From Candidatus Nealsoniibacteriota bacterium (GTDB lineage: Bacteria > Patescibacteriota > Minisyncoccia > Minisyncoccales > RBG-13-42-11): DNA of 34,210 nucleotides. A program made the translations under genes and the position numbers. Position 1 is the first letter of the stretch; each line of letters starts with the position of its first letter. This document shows positions 1 to 9,208 of this stretch, in pieces. The notes beneath the pieces are model-generated. The model made no database searches, had not been told where the DNA came from, and saw nothing but the letters and a program-made list of their open reading frames with translations. The stretch is taken from NCBI GenBank assembly GCA_026396115.1, contig JAPLXL010000002.1, positions 133,142 to 167,351 of the forward strand, given 5' to 3'.

Positions 1-758
1 TTAGCGATGCTAACGCAATGTTTAGAAAAAACGTCCTTAGAAAATTAGTTAGAAATTTTAATGATTTTCGCATTGGTTGTGTTTCCGGAGAATTGAAATA
101 TATTAATCCCCAAAAGGCGGCCGTCGGAAAAAGCGAAGGAATCTACTGGAAATATGAAATTTTATTAAAAAGATTGGAGAGTAAAATCCACTCGGTTTTA
201 GGAGCAAACGGCTCCATCTATGCTATAAGGAAAAAACTTTACAGCCCTTTGTCAAAATATCGAGGTGATGATTTTGATTTACCAATCAGAATTCTCCAAC
301 AAAAATATGGAGTAGTCTGGGAACCCGAAGCTGTTTCCGAAGAAGAGGTTTATCCTGAAACAATTAAGGAATTTAAGAGGAAAGTAGTAATTGTCGGTTG
401 GCATTTTAGGGGGGCATTTATTTTACTTAAAGACAGTATCAAAAAATTTCAGTTCTTACTAATTTTCCAGCTTATTTCTCATAAGATTTTAAGATGGTTT
501 GTTTCCTTCTTTTTAATTTTAATATTTTTAAGTAATATTTTTCTATTAAATAATAATTTTTACTTAACCCTATTTGTCGGCCAGATCCTTTTTTATCTGT
601 TAGCTTTAGTGGGATATCTGCAGGAAAAAAGAAAGAAAAAAATCAACCAGATAGTTAATCTGGCTTATTATTTTTGTATGGTTAACTTTGCTGCCTTGAT
701 TGGAGTAATAAAAGGATTATTCGGTTTACAGAAAACTATTTGGGAGAAAGTTCGCTGA
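1..758 (+). CDS. Glycosyltransferase family 2-like, C-terminal part (truncated by window edge)
   Basis: Open frame continues upstream of ATG 18 (…SDANAMFRKNVLRK…); catalytic-half motifs SVLGANGSIYAIRK and RGDDFDLPIRI, then C-terminal TM helices. Confidence 0.75.
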   Translation, partial: SDANAMFRKNVLRKLVRNFNDFRIGCVSGELKYINPQKAAVGKSEGIYWKYEILLKRLESKIHSVLGANGSIYAIRKKLYSPLSKYRGDDFDLPIRILQQKYGVVWEPEAVSEEEVYPETIKEFKRKVVIVGWHFRGAFILLKDSIKKFQFLLIFQLISHKILRWFVSFFLILIFLSNIFLLNNNFYLTLFVGQILFYLLALVGYLQEKRKKKINQIVNLAYYFCMVNFAALIGVIKGLFGLQKTIWEKVR

Positions 759-2066
759 TTATTCTCTTTTGAAAAATAGTTGGGAGGTTTTAAGCAAGAT
801 TCGGAGGTCTAAAAAGAGAGAGCGATTTTTAAGGTAATAAAGATCGTATTGGAATTTTTCAAAACTGTCTATTACACTTCTTCCGTATCTAAATTTTATT
901 TGAGCCCAGCCGGTAAAGCCGGGTTTTATTATGTGGCGCAAGTGATAATGAGGAATTTCTTTTCCAAGTTGAGAAACAAATTCCGGTCTTTCCGGTCTTG
1001 GACCGACCAAAGAAATGTCTCCGATTATCACATTGAACATTTGGGGAAGTTCATCAAGATGGATTTTCCTTAAAACTTTGCCAATTTTAGTTACTCTTTC
1101 GTCTTCTTTCTCTGCCCAGATCGGTCCCGTTTCTTCTTCTGCTTCTTTTCTCATTGACCTGAACTTTATTAAAAGAAAAGGAATTTCTGCTTTGCCAATT
1201 CTTTCTTGAGAATAGAATATCGGACCCCGATCTTCTAATTTGATGGCTGCGGCAATAAAAATCCAAAGAGGAAAGGTGAGTAAAAGCAGAAGGGAAGCTA
1301 AAACAACATCTGTTATTCTTTTTAATTTGTCATAAAACCCTTTCTCTTTTTCCCTTAGATTTTCCAAAAACCAAATTTGATTGACAAAAGATATTGGAAT
1401 TTTTTCGCAGATTATTTCATAAGCCCTGGCCAAATCCATAAAATTTATTTTTAAAGAAAGGCACTGATATAAATTTTTAGCCAGAAGAGAATCGGGCAAA
1501 ACGTTTTCAGCCAAAATTAGGATGTCGATTTTTTTTTCTTTTATTTTTTGGAAAACATTTTCGTTTGATTTAAAGAAGGCGCTTAATTTATAACCGAGGT
1601 GGGGATTGTTTTGAATGGTTAAAGATAATTCTTCTGCCTGAGGATTTTCTCCAATTATAGCTACTTTATTTTGAAAATGAGAAGAAAATAGAAAGTAAAA
1701 AAATTTTCTCCAGATGAAAAGAAAAATTCCAAAAAATACGACGTTTAAAAGCAGGTTTGTTTTGGGCGTAATTTCAAAAAAAGGAATAAGATAGAAAAAG
1801 GTTATTCCCAGAATTAAACAAAAGCCGAGGCCGGCTAAAAACTGAGCATAAAAGGCCAAGGGATTTTTAAAAAGAGAGAGGTCATAAAAGCCAAAGATAT
1901 AAAAAATAATTAACCAAAAAAAGTAGATAATAGAAAAAGGAAAAAGATGCTCTAAAAAAATTGTCCAATTAAAACCTCCCCGGAAACTAAAAAAGAGAGC
2001 CCAAAATAAGGCAAAATACAACAAAAAGACATCTCCCAGAACAAGTAATATTTGTCGGCTTTTCAT
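759..2066 (-). CDS. Polyprenyl-phosphate sugar phosphotransferase (WbaP/WcaJ-like exopolysaccharide glycosylphosphotransferase)
   Basis: N-terminal TM helices; C-terminal signature KRITDVVLASLLLLLTFPLW…GPIFYSQERIGK…KFRSM…KIHLDELPQMFNVIIGDISLVGPRPERPEFV…KPGFTGWAQI. Confidence 0.93.
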   Translation of the reverse strand: MKSRQILLVLGDVFLLYFALFWALFFSFRGGFNWTIFLEHLFPFSIIYFFWLIIFYIFGFYDLSLFKNPLAFYAQFLAGLGFCLILGITFFYLIPFFEITPKTNLLLNVVFFGIFLFIWRKFFYFLFSSHFQNKVAIIGENPQAEELSLTIQNNPHLGYKLSAFFKSNENVFQKIKEKKIDILILAENVLPDSLLAKNLYQCLSLKINFMDLARAYEIICEKIPISFVNQIWFLENLREKEKGFYDKLKRITDVVLASLLLLLTFPLWIFIAAAIKLEDRGPIFYSQERIGKAEIPFLLIKFRSMRKEAEEETGPIWAEKEDERVTKIGKVLRKIHLDELPQMFNVIIGDISLVGPRPERPEFVSQLGKEIPHYHLRHIIKPGFTGWAQIKFRYGRSVIDSFEKFQYDLYYLKNRSLFLDLRILLKTSQLFFKRE

Positions 2067-2116
2067 TCTTTCATTTTATGATAAAATAGAATAAATTCAA
2101 TATAGAAATAAATTCA

Positions 2117-4147
2117 ATGGGTAAAAGAGCCAGAGAAAAAAGAGAAAGACGGTTAAGTGGGGAGAAAAAACCACGTCTTGAAAAAGAGGAGGGGAGTAGT
2201 TCTATTTTTTTAAGAATCATCAGGTGGGGGACTTATTTAATTTTATTTACCCCTCTTATTCTAAGCGGAAAATATTTTTTCCCTTTTGTCGGGCCAAAGA
2301 GCCTTTATTTTATGGGTATGGTGGAAATTATTTTTTTTGCCTGGCTTTTATTGATAATTTCTAATCCCAAATACCGTCCCAAATTAAACGCTTTATCAAT
2401 AGCTTTAGTTTTATTTCTGTTTGTCTTGATTTTAAGCTCCTTTTTGGGCGAAGATTTTTCTCGCAGTTTTTGGTCAAAGTATGAGAGAATGACCGGACTT
2501 TTAATGTGGTTTCATTTATTTGCTTTTTTCTTGGTAATTTCGACTGTTTTCAGAAATCTGGCAGATTGGTTTAAAATTTTCTCCGTTTCAATTTTCGCTG
2601 CCATTTTAATAAGCGTAATAAGTCTTTTTGCTAAAGCGGGAGTAGACCTTACGGGCCTGGGGCAGGCTGCCCGGGGAGGAGCGACCATTGGCAATACTTC
2701 TTTTATGGGGACTTATTTGTTGTTTAATATTTTTCTGGCTTTGTATTTGATTTTGAAATCAGCCGGGGGCTTGAGAATATATCTTGGAATTTCTTTGCCA
2801 ATAATGTTATCTGCCTTATTTTTAAGCGGCGCCAGAGCAGCTACTTATTCGGTTGTGGGCGGATTAGTTTTGTTGTTTTTGCTTTATTTGAGTTTTGTTC
2901 CACAAAAGCGCTATTTAAATATTCTGGGCAAAATTAGCTTGGTTGGAATTTTAATGGTTTCTTTGATAAGCGCTTTTTATCTTTTCCAGCCGGATAACAT
3001 CGTTCACAACTGGTTTATAGAAAAGGCAACCTATGCCAGATTAGTAGTTTGGGAAGGAGGCTGGCAAGGGTTTTTGGAAAGGCCCTGGCTGGGGTGGGGC
3101 CCGGAAAATTTTGAATTGGTTTTTACCAGGCACTTTAATCCTTGTATGTTTTTGGGGGAGTGCGGAGGAGAAATTTGGTTTGACCGTAGCCATAATATTA
3201 TTCTGGATACTTTGGTGGCCAACGGCATTTTGGGGCTGTTGGCTTATTTTGGAATTTTTCTTTCCGTTTTCTATATTTTATGGCGGAGATATTTTTTAAA
3301 AAATTCTATTGATTTTTGGACAACCGGAATTTTTTTCGTAATTTTAATTGCTTATTTTATTCAAAACCTTACCGTTTTTGATATGATTAATTCTTATTTA
3401 ATGTTCTTTTTGGTTTTGGGATTTGTCGGAAGTTTGACCGTTTCCGGGCCGGAACAAGATGTTAAACCCCGGGTTAATTCTGTTAAGGAATGGATTTTGG
3501 CAGTTATTTTAATTTTCTTTATTTTTTCCTTTTTTAAATTTGTTGTTCAGCCGACCAAAGCCAATAGAGGTGTTATTAACACTATTCGCGTTCAAAGTCC
3601 TAATGAAAGAGCCTTGCTTGGCGAAAAAACCTTAGAGACCTCTCCCCTTGGGAAATATCAAATCAGGGAAATGTTTGCCGACACGGCAATTAGTTTTTCC
3701 CAAAGCGAACAAGCAAAGAATTTTTCGGCAGAAGAGTTTAAAACAGAACTTGACTTTTTAAGCAAAGAGTTAGAAAAAAGCATAAAAGAATCGCCTTTAG
3801 ATTTTAGGCCTTATCTTAAATTGGGGAAAATTTATAATCTTTATTTCCAAATTGATCCGACAAAACTTCCTTTGGCAGAAGAAGTTTTGAAAAAAGCCAT
3901 AGAGATCAGCCCGACCAATCAGCAGGGATATTGGGAATTGGCTCAGACGCGGGCTTTCCAGGGAAATTTTCAAGAAGCTTTGATTTTGGCAGAAAAAACA
4001 GTAGAGCTTGAACCGCGAGTTATCAATTCTCATTGGATAGTAATTCAAGTAGCTAAAATAATAGGAGATAATGATTTGATAGAAGAGAAAATTAAAGAGG
4101 CAATAGAGATTAATCCCGAATGGGAAGAAAATTTAAGAAGTATTTAG
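2117..4147 (+). CDS. O-antigen ligase/polymerase-like membrane protein with C-terminal TPR-like repeats
   Basis: Multi-TM protein with Wzy_C/WaaL-type loop (GWGPENFELVFTRHFNP…WFDRSHNIILDTLVANGILGLLAY) and C-terminal TPR-like helices. Confidence 0.85.
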   Translation: MGKRAREKRERRLSGEKKPRLEKEEGSSSIFLRIIRWGTYLILFTPLILSGKYFFPFVGPKSLYFMGMVEIIFFAWLLLIISNPKYRPKLNALSIALVLFLFVLILSSFLGEDFSRSFWSKYERMTGLLMWFHLFAFFLVISTVFRNLADWFKIFSVSIFAAILISVISLFAKAGVDLTGLGQAARGGATIGNTSFMGTYLLFNIFLALYLILKSAGGLRIYLGISLPIMLSALFLSGARAATYSVVGGLVLLFLLYLSFVPQKRYLNILGKISLVGILMVSLISAFYLFQPDNIVHNWFIEKATYARLVVWEGGWQGFLERPWLGWGPENFELVFTRHFNPCMFLGECGGEIWFDRSHNIILDTLVANGILGLLAYFGIFLSVFYILWRRYFLKNSIDFWTTGIFFVILIAYFIQNLTVFDMINSYLMFFLVLGFVGSLTVSGPEQDVKPRVNSVKEWILAVILIFFIFSFFKFVVQPTKANRGVINTIRVQSPNERALLGEKTLETSPLGKYQIREMFADTAISFSQSEQAKNFSAEEFKTELDFLSKELEKSIKESPLDFRPYLKLGKIYNLYFQIDPTKLPLAEEVLKKAIEISPTNQQGYWELAQTRAFQGNFQEALILAEKTVELEPRVINSHWIVIQVAKIIGDNDLIEEKIKEAIEINPEWEENLRSI

Positions 4148-4170
4148 AAGCAGTCAACCCAATTTTTCAC

Positions 4171-4199
4171 TTGACAGAAAAACTTTAATCTGCTATTAT
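4171..4199 (+). promoter_or_regulatory. Sigma-70 type promoter for candidate small RNA
   Basis: TTGACA (4171-4176), 17-nt spacer, TATTAT (4194-4199). Confidence 0.7.
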
Positions 4200-4204
4200 T
4201 GAGG

Positions 4205-4278
4205 CAGTGAGTGTTCCGCAAGGAATTCTATCTAAGTCGACAGTAACCCTCCCTCGAGCGAGGGTTGCTGTTTTTTTT
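4205..4278 (+). ncRNA. Candidate small non-coding RNA (~70 nt) with its own promoter and terminator
   Basis: Follows the promoter; contains GTTCC-GCAA-GGAAT tetraloop hairpin; ends in CAGTAACCCTC/GAGGGTTGCTG hairpin plus T8. No ORF. Confidence 0.5.
4241..4278 (+). terminator. Intrinsic terminator
   Basis: CAGTAACCCTC-CCTCGAGC-GAGGGTTGCTG followed by TTTTTTTT. Confidence 0.85.
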
Positions 4279-4313
4279 ATTGAAGTTTTTTTTGACTTTG
4301 ATACAATATAATT

Positions 4314-4375
4314 GAGCCGGGAGGTAGCACTCACTAAAGACTTAGTTTGGAGTTAACTCTCCCGGCTCATCCGGG
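4314..4375 (+). promoter_or_regulatory. Structured murB 5' leader with mutually exclusive stems
   Basis: GAGCCGGGAG (4314-4323) pairs with CTCCCGGCTC (4359-4368); alternatively CCCGG (4361-4365) pairs with CCGGG (4371-4375). Start codon at 4383. Confidence 0.5.
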
Positions 4376-4382
4376 ATTTTAT

Positions 4383-5351
4383 ATGGAGTTTCAAAAAAAT
4401 GTTTCGCTGAAAAATTATACCACTTTTAAGATTGGCGGAATGGCGAAATATTTTTTTAAGGTCAGAACAAAAGAAGATTTGATTAAAGCGGTAAATACGG
4501 CAAAGAAATTAAAATTGCCGTTTTTTGTTTTGGGCGGAGGAAGCAATCTATTGGTTTCGGATAAAGGATATGATGGCATAGCCATTAAAATTAAAAATGA
4601 AAAATTAAAAATTAAAAACAAAAATAAAAAATTCAAAAATATCTATTGCGAAGCAGGTGTATTATTGGGGGAGATTGTGGATTTAGCGATACAAAATAAT
4701 TTGACTGGTTTGGAATGGGCGATTGGAATTCCGGGAACTGTCGGAGGAGCGGTTTTTGGGAATGCCGGGGCATTTCAAAAATCAATGAAAGACATTGTTA
4801 AAGAAGTTGAAGTGTTGGATGCAAAAGATTTAAGATTTAAGATTTACGATTTTAAAAAATGTAAATTTGGTTATAGGAACAGCGTTTTTAAACGCAAAAA
4901 AAACTTGATTATTCTTTCTGTTGTTTTTAAACTTAAAAAAGAGAAAAAATCAGAAATTAAAAAAAAGATTAAAAAATGTTTAAATTATAAAAAAGAAAGA
5001 CAACCTTTGGATTATCCTTCGGCAGGAAGTATTTTTAAAAATCCTTCTGGATTTTCTGCCGGAGAACTGGGCGAAGAAAGTAAACTTTCTTCTTCCCCTT
5101 TCGCTGCGGCTCGGCAGGGCGAAGAGGATGAATCCTCTTCTTCAACCATCGCTGCTGCTTGGCTGATTGAAAAGTGCGGCTTGAAAGGAAAAATAATTGG
5201 TCAGGCAAAAATTTCTGAAAAGCATGCCAATTTCATTGTTAATTTAGGAAATGCCCGGGCAAAAGACGTCAAAAAATTAATAAATTTGATAAAAAAAGAA
5301 GTAAAAAAGAAATTTGGGGTATTGCTTGATGAAGAAATTCAATTTTTGTAA
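4383..5351 (+). CDS. murB: UDP-N-acetylenolpyruvoylglucosamine reductase
   Basis: NYTTFKIGG, VLGGGSNLLVSDKGYDG, IGIPGTVGGAVFGNAGAF, PSAGSIFKNP. Start moved from 4347 to ATG 4383 because the upstream codons lie in the leader hairpin. Confidence 0.93.
   Translation: MEFQKNVSLKNYTTFKIGGMAKYFFKVRTKEDLIKAVNTAKKLKLPFFVLGGGSNLLVSDKGYDGIAIKIKNEKLKIKNKNKKFKNIYCEAGVLLGEIVDLAIQNNLTGLEWAIGIPGTVGGAVFGNAGAFQKSMKDIVKEVEVLDAKDLRFKIYDFKKCKFGYRNSVFKRKKNLIILSVVFKLKKEKKSEIKKKIKKCLNYKKERQPLDYPSAGSIFKNPSGFSAGELGEESKLSSSPFAAARQGEEDESSSSTIAAAWLIEKCGLKGKIIGQAKISEKHANFIVNLGNARAKDVKKLINLIKKEVKKKFGVLLDEEIQFL
5069..5145 (+). repeat. Palindromic element family: two tandem units in frame within murB
   Basis: GAAGAAAGTaaACTTTCTTC (5073-5092) + TTCCCCTTCGCTGCGGCTCGG, then GAAGAGGATgaATCCTCTTC (5121-5140). 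Confidence 0.88.
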
Positions 5352-5465
5352 AAATTTCACTTATCCACACTTGACAAAGTTCTTCAAAATGAAAAAATAA
5401 AATAAAGGATGCAAATAGTTAGTCGACTATTTGTTGCAACTCTTTTAAAAATTGTTAATACTTTC

Positions 5466-5498
5466 ATGGCAAAGAAAAAAGCAAAGAAAAAGAAATAA
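5466..5498 (+). CDS. Micro-ORF MAKKKAKKKK (10 aa) in its own small transcription unit
   Basis: ATG GCA AAG AAA AAA GCA AAG AAA AAG AAA TAA; TTGACA at 5371-5376 upstream, strong terminator directly downstream. Confidence 0.4.
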   Translation: MAKKKAKKKK

Positions 5499-5511
5499 AT
5501 TCTTTTCGTCA

Positions 5512-5549
5512 CCCGAGCACATAAGTTTTATGTGCTCGGTTGCTTTTTT
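5512..5549 (+). terminator. Intrinsic terminator after the micro-ORF
   Basis: CCGAGCACATAAgttTTATGTGCTCGG followed by a T-rich tract. Confidence 0.85.
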
Positions 5550-5573
5550 TACTGGATTTGTTATTTTAATAGT

Positions 5574-5627
5574 CGAAAGAGAATTTCATTCTCTTTCTTA
5601 CCTTCGCTTTCTTTGAAAGTTCGGTAT
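5574..5627 (+). repeat. Palindromic element family, forward copy abutting the raiA start codon
   Basis: GAAAGAGAAtttcaTTCTCTTTC (5575-5597) + TTACCTTCGCTTTCTTTGAAAGTTCGGTAT; ATG at 5628. Confidence 0.88.
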
Positions 5628-6077
5628 ATGAAAATAGTTATTAAAACAAAAAATTTAAAATTGGATCAAACTCTAAAAGATTTTATTGAAGAAAAAATAA
5701 ATTCTCTTGAAAAATTTGCCGAAATTTTACAAAATCAAGAAAAATATTTTGATAATTTTTTTGGAAAGGGAAAACCGAGTATTGAGGCTTGGGTAGAGAT
5801 TGGAAAGGAAACCTTGCATCATCAAAAAGGACCTGTTTTTTGGGCTGAATGCCAAATGAGATTTCCCAAAAGAAGTTTAAGATCAACTGCTCAATCAGAA
5901 AATTTAAAAACAGCAATCAATGAAGTAAAAGACGAACTGCAAAGACAATTAAAACAATATAAAAATAAATTAACTGCCAAAAGAAAAAGAGGGGCGAGAG
6001 TTTTAAAAAAAGAAATTCGTTTGTCTTCCCAAGCAAGATTTTATAGAAAAGGAAGAATTAGAGAAGAAGGAATTTAA
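5628..6077 (+). CDS. raiA: Ribosome-associated inhibitor / hibernation-promoting factor family
   Basis: MKIVIKTKNLKLDQTLKDFIEEKINSLEKF…; the 5532 start in the ORF track reads through a repeat. Confidence 0.8.
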   Translation: MKIVIKTKNLKLDQTLKDFIEEKINSLEKFAEILQNQEKYFDNFFGKGKPSIEAWVEIGKETLHHQKGPVFWAECQMRFPKRSLRSTAQSENLKTAINEVKDELQRQLKQYKNKLTAKRKRGARVLKKEIRLSSQARFYRKGRIREEGI

Positions 6078-6102
6078 AAGACCTTTACATAACTTTAATA
6101 TC

Positions 6103-6501
6103 ATGACTGAGAAAACAAAGAGACTCATTCAAAGGGTCATAGAAAAAAGAAAACAAAAATATGCGGGCATTCATTTAATTGTTGAATTTTGGAATGGAAA
6201 AATTATTGAAGACCCAGATAAAATTAAACAAATTTTGATAGAAGCAGCAAAAAGAGCAAAGAATATTCCATTAGAAGTAACCATCCATAAATTTTCACCC
6301 CAGGGAATAACCGGGGTTGTTTTGTTGCAAGAATCCCACATTGCCATTCATACATGGCCTGAAATTAATTATGTGGCGATTGATATTTTCACTTGCGGAG
6401 AAAAATCAATGCCCCATAAGGCTCTTGCTTATTTGAAAAAGGTATTTGAGCCAAAAAGAGTGAAAATTCAAAAAATAAAAAGAGGAAAAATAAAAAGATA
6501 A
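6103..6501 (+). CDS. speD: S-adenosylmethionine decarboxylase proenzyme
   Basis: Self-processing motif ESHIAIHTWPE, YVAIDIFTCG, MPHKALAYLKKVF. Confidence 0.93.
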   Translation: MTEKTKRLIQRVIEKRKQKYAGIHLIVEFWNGKIIEDPDKIKQILIEAAKRAKNIPLEVTIHKFSPQGITGVVLLQESHIAIHTWPEINYVAIDIFTCGEKSMPHKALAYLKKVFEPKRVKIQKIKRGKIKR

Positions 6502-6523
6502 AAAATTTAATAAGAAAGTTAAA

Positions 6524-6553
6524 AGGAGGAGCGTAAGTCGCTCTTTATTTTTT
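6524..6553 (+). terminator. Possible intrinsic terminator between speD and secA
   Basis: GAGCG-TAAGT-CGCTC followed by TTTATTTTTT. Confidence 0.55.
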
Positions 6554-6582
6554 ATCAAAAAGTTATAAAATAAGAAAGTGTT

Positions 6583-9120
6583 ATGTCGATAATTGATAAA
6601 ATTTTTGGTGATGCTAACGAGAAATATTTAAAAAAACTTCAGCCAACTATTGATAAAATAAATTCACTGGAGCCGGAACTCCAGAAATTTTCTAATGAAA
6701 AATTAAAAGAAAAAACTCAGGAATTTAAAGAAAGATTGAAAAAAGACCAAACTCTTGATGATTTATTGCCAGAGGCCTTTGCTTTGGTTAGAGAGGCCTC
6801 AAAAAGAACTCTTTGTCAGAGGCATTTTGACGTTCAGTTAATTGGCGGAATTGCATTACACGAGGGGAAAATAGCCGAAATGAAAACCGGCGAGGGAAAA
6901 ACTCTGGCTGCTACTCTGCCTTTATATCTAAACGCTTTGGAAGGAAAGGGCTGTAATTTGGTAACGGTTAATGATTATTTGGCTCGCAGAGATACTGTTT
7001 GGATGGGGCAGATATATCATCTTGTAGGATTAAGCGTAGGTTGTTTGAATCACGAGCAATCTTTTTTATACGACCCCGATTTTAAGAAACCTCCGGAGGG
7101 CGAAGAAAATAGATTTTCTTCTTCCCCCTTCGCTGCGGCTCGGGAAGAGAAAGAAAAAACAAGAGATGAATTAGGAGGTTTTTTTGTTGTTGAGGATTTT
7201 TTAAGACCCTGCCAAAGGAAAGAGGCATATTTGGCCGATATTACTTATGGCACCAATAATGAGTTTGGATTTGATTATTTGCGAGACAATATGGCTTATG
7301 ATTTGTCTCAGCAGGTTCAGCGTGAATTTAACTATGCCATAGTTGATGAGGTTGATTCTATTTTGATTGATGAAGCCAGAACTCCTTTGATTATTTCGGC
7401 TCCGGACATGGAAAGCTCCAAATTTTATCAGGAATTTGCCAGGATTATTCCTCGATTGAGTCCGAAAGAAAACTATGAAATGGATGAAAAAATGAAGGCG
7501 GTTACTTTAACAGAAAGCGGAATAAATAAAGTAGAGAAAATTTTGGGAATAAAAAACATTTATGAAGAAAAAGGAACAAAATATTTGCGTTATCTGGAGC
7601 AATCTTTAAGAGCCCAGGCAATTAATCCTGCTGACGGGAAGCCATTTTTTGCCAAAGACAGGGAATATGTAGTTAAAGACGGTGAAATTATAATTGTTGA
7701 TGAATTTACGGGAAGATTGATGCCGGGAAGAAGATGGTCCGGCGGTCTTCATCAGGCCATTGAGGCCAAAGAAGGAGTTAAAGTAAATCCTGAATCTTTG
7801 ACTTTAGCTTCAATCACTTTTCAGAATTATTTCAGAATGTATAAAAAATTAGCCGGAATGACAGGGACAGCGGCCACTTCGGCCGAAGAGTTTGACAAGG
7901 TTTATAAGTTGGAGGTGATTATTGTTCCGACAAACAAACCGATGATTCGGAAAGATTTGCCGGACAGAATTTATAAAACCGAGAAAGGAAAATTTGATGC
8001 AGTGGTTAAACAAATAAAAGAAAAACATAAAGACGGGCAGCCGGTTTTGGTCGGAACTACTTCAATTGATAAAAATGAGTATCTGGGAAAATTATTAGAA
8101 AGAGAGGGGATTCCTCACCAAATTTTAAACGCCAAGCATGATGAAAAAGAAGGCCAAATTATTGCTCAGGCAGGTAAATTAGGGCAATTGACCATAGCTA
8201 CCAATATGGCCGGAAGGGGAGTTGATATAATCTTGGGCGGCAATCCGCCGGACCAAAAAGAAGCACAAAAAGTCAAAGAATTGGGAGGATTGCACGTGAT
8301 TGGCACGGAACGACATGAGGCAAGGAGAATTGACAATCAGCTGCGGGGAAGAACTGGAAGACAGGGTGATTCCGGCTCTTCTCAATTTTTTGTTTCTTTG
8401 GAAGATGATTTGATGAGAATTTTTGCTTCGGACAAAATAAAATCCTTGATGACAGTTTTGAAAATTCCGGAAGACCAGCCGATTGAAGCAAAAATGCTTT
8501 CTGGCGCCATTGAATCAGCCCAAGGAAAAATTGAGGGAATGAATTTTGATTTGAGAAAACATATTTTAGAATATGACGATGTCATGAATAAGCATAGAGA
8601 GATTTTTTATAAAAAGAGAAGGGAAATACTTGAGAAGAACGACGAAAACAGTTTAAGAAATTACATTTTAAATATAGTAAAAAAACACGGATACAAAGAA
8701 GAGGATTATAAGAAGAAAGAAAAAGAAATTGGTGAAGAAAGAATGAGGCAGGTTGAAAAAGTTGTTGCCTTAAGAATTTTAGACATGCTTTGGCTGGAGC
8801 ATCTGGAAAATATGGATTACTTGAGAGATTCGGTCAGGTTGAGAGCTTACGGCCAGAGAGATCCTTTGGTTGAATATAAATCAGAAGGCCATAAAATGTT
8901 TCAGGAATTGTTAAGCAGAATAGAGATTGGCATTGCCAATACTATTTTTAAGGTTAGTTTGGCAGAGCAGCCCCATCAGCCCCAGCCGGTTGAAGTTTCA
9001 GGAGCTGGTTTGCTCACTGAAGCTCGAAAAGCGAAGGTGGGCAGAAATGACCCCTGTCCCTGCGGAGCGAAAAAACCTGACGGATGTCCAGTAAAATATA
9101 AACATTGCCACGGCAAGTAA
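6583..9120 (+). CDS. secA: Preprotein translocase subunit SecA
   Basis: MKTGEGKTLAATLPLYLNAL, VNDYLARRD, YGTNNEFGFDYLRDNM, GMTGTA, MAGRGVDI, QLRGRTGRQGD; C-terminal zinc motif NDPCPCGAKK…CHGK. Confidence 0.98.
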   Translation: MSIIDKIFGDANEKYLKKLQPTIDKINSLEPELQKFSNEKLKEKTQEFKERLKKDQTLDDLLPEAFALVREASKRTLCQRHFDVQLIGGIALHEGKIAEMKTGEGKTLAATLPLYLNALEGKGCNLVTVNDYLARRDTVWMGQIYHLVGLSVGCLNHEQSFLYDPDFKKPPEGEENRFSSSPFAAAREEKEKTRDELGGFFVVEDFLRPCQRKEAYLADITYGTNNEFGFDYLRDNMAYDLSQQVQREFNYAIVDEVDSILIDEARTPLIISAPDMESSKFYQEFARIIPRLSPKENYEMDEKMKAVTLTESGINKVEKILGIKNIYEEKGTKYLRYLEQSLRAQAINPADGKPFFAKDREYVVKDGEIIIVDEFTGRLMPGRRWSGGLHQAIEAKEGVKVNPESLTLASITFQNYFRMYKKLAGMTGTAATSAEEFDKVYKLEVIIVPTNKPMIRKDLPDRIYKTEKGKFDAVVKQIKEKHKDGQPVLVGTTSIDKNEYLGKLLEREGIPHQILNAKHDEKEGQIIAQAGKLGQLTIATNMAGRGVDIILGGNPPDQKEAQKVKELGGLHVIGTERHEARRIDNQLRGRTGRQGDSGSSQFFVSLEDDLMRIFASDKIKSLMTVLKIPEDQPIEAKMLSGAIESAQGKIEGMNFDLRKHILEYDDVMNKHREIFYKKRREILEKNDENSLRNYILNIVKKHGYKEEDYKKKEKEIGEERMRQVEKVVALRILDMLWLEHLENMDYLRDSVRLRAYGQRDPLVEYKSEGHKMFQELLSRIEIGIANTIFKVSLAEQPHQPQPVEVSGAGLLTEARKAKVGRNDPCPCGAKKPDGCPVKYKHCHGK
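7098..7144 (+). repeat. Palindromic element family, in frame within secA
   Basis: GAAGAAAATagATTTTCTTC (7102-7121) + TTCCCCCTTCGCTGCGGCTCGGG; encodes GEENRFSSSPFAAARE. Confidence 0.9.
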
Positions 9121-9208
9121 AAAGCGAGTGGAAATTACGCCCCGTAGTGTATGCCAAAATATCAACGAGAACTGTTCTCGTTGATAGTCGTTGATAAAGT
9201 TAAAGATT

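Noticed and set aside
5532-5627. N-terminal extension of the RaiA ORF
   Set aside because: It translates through a palindromic element; the family N-terminus starts at ATG 5628.
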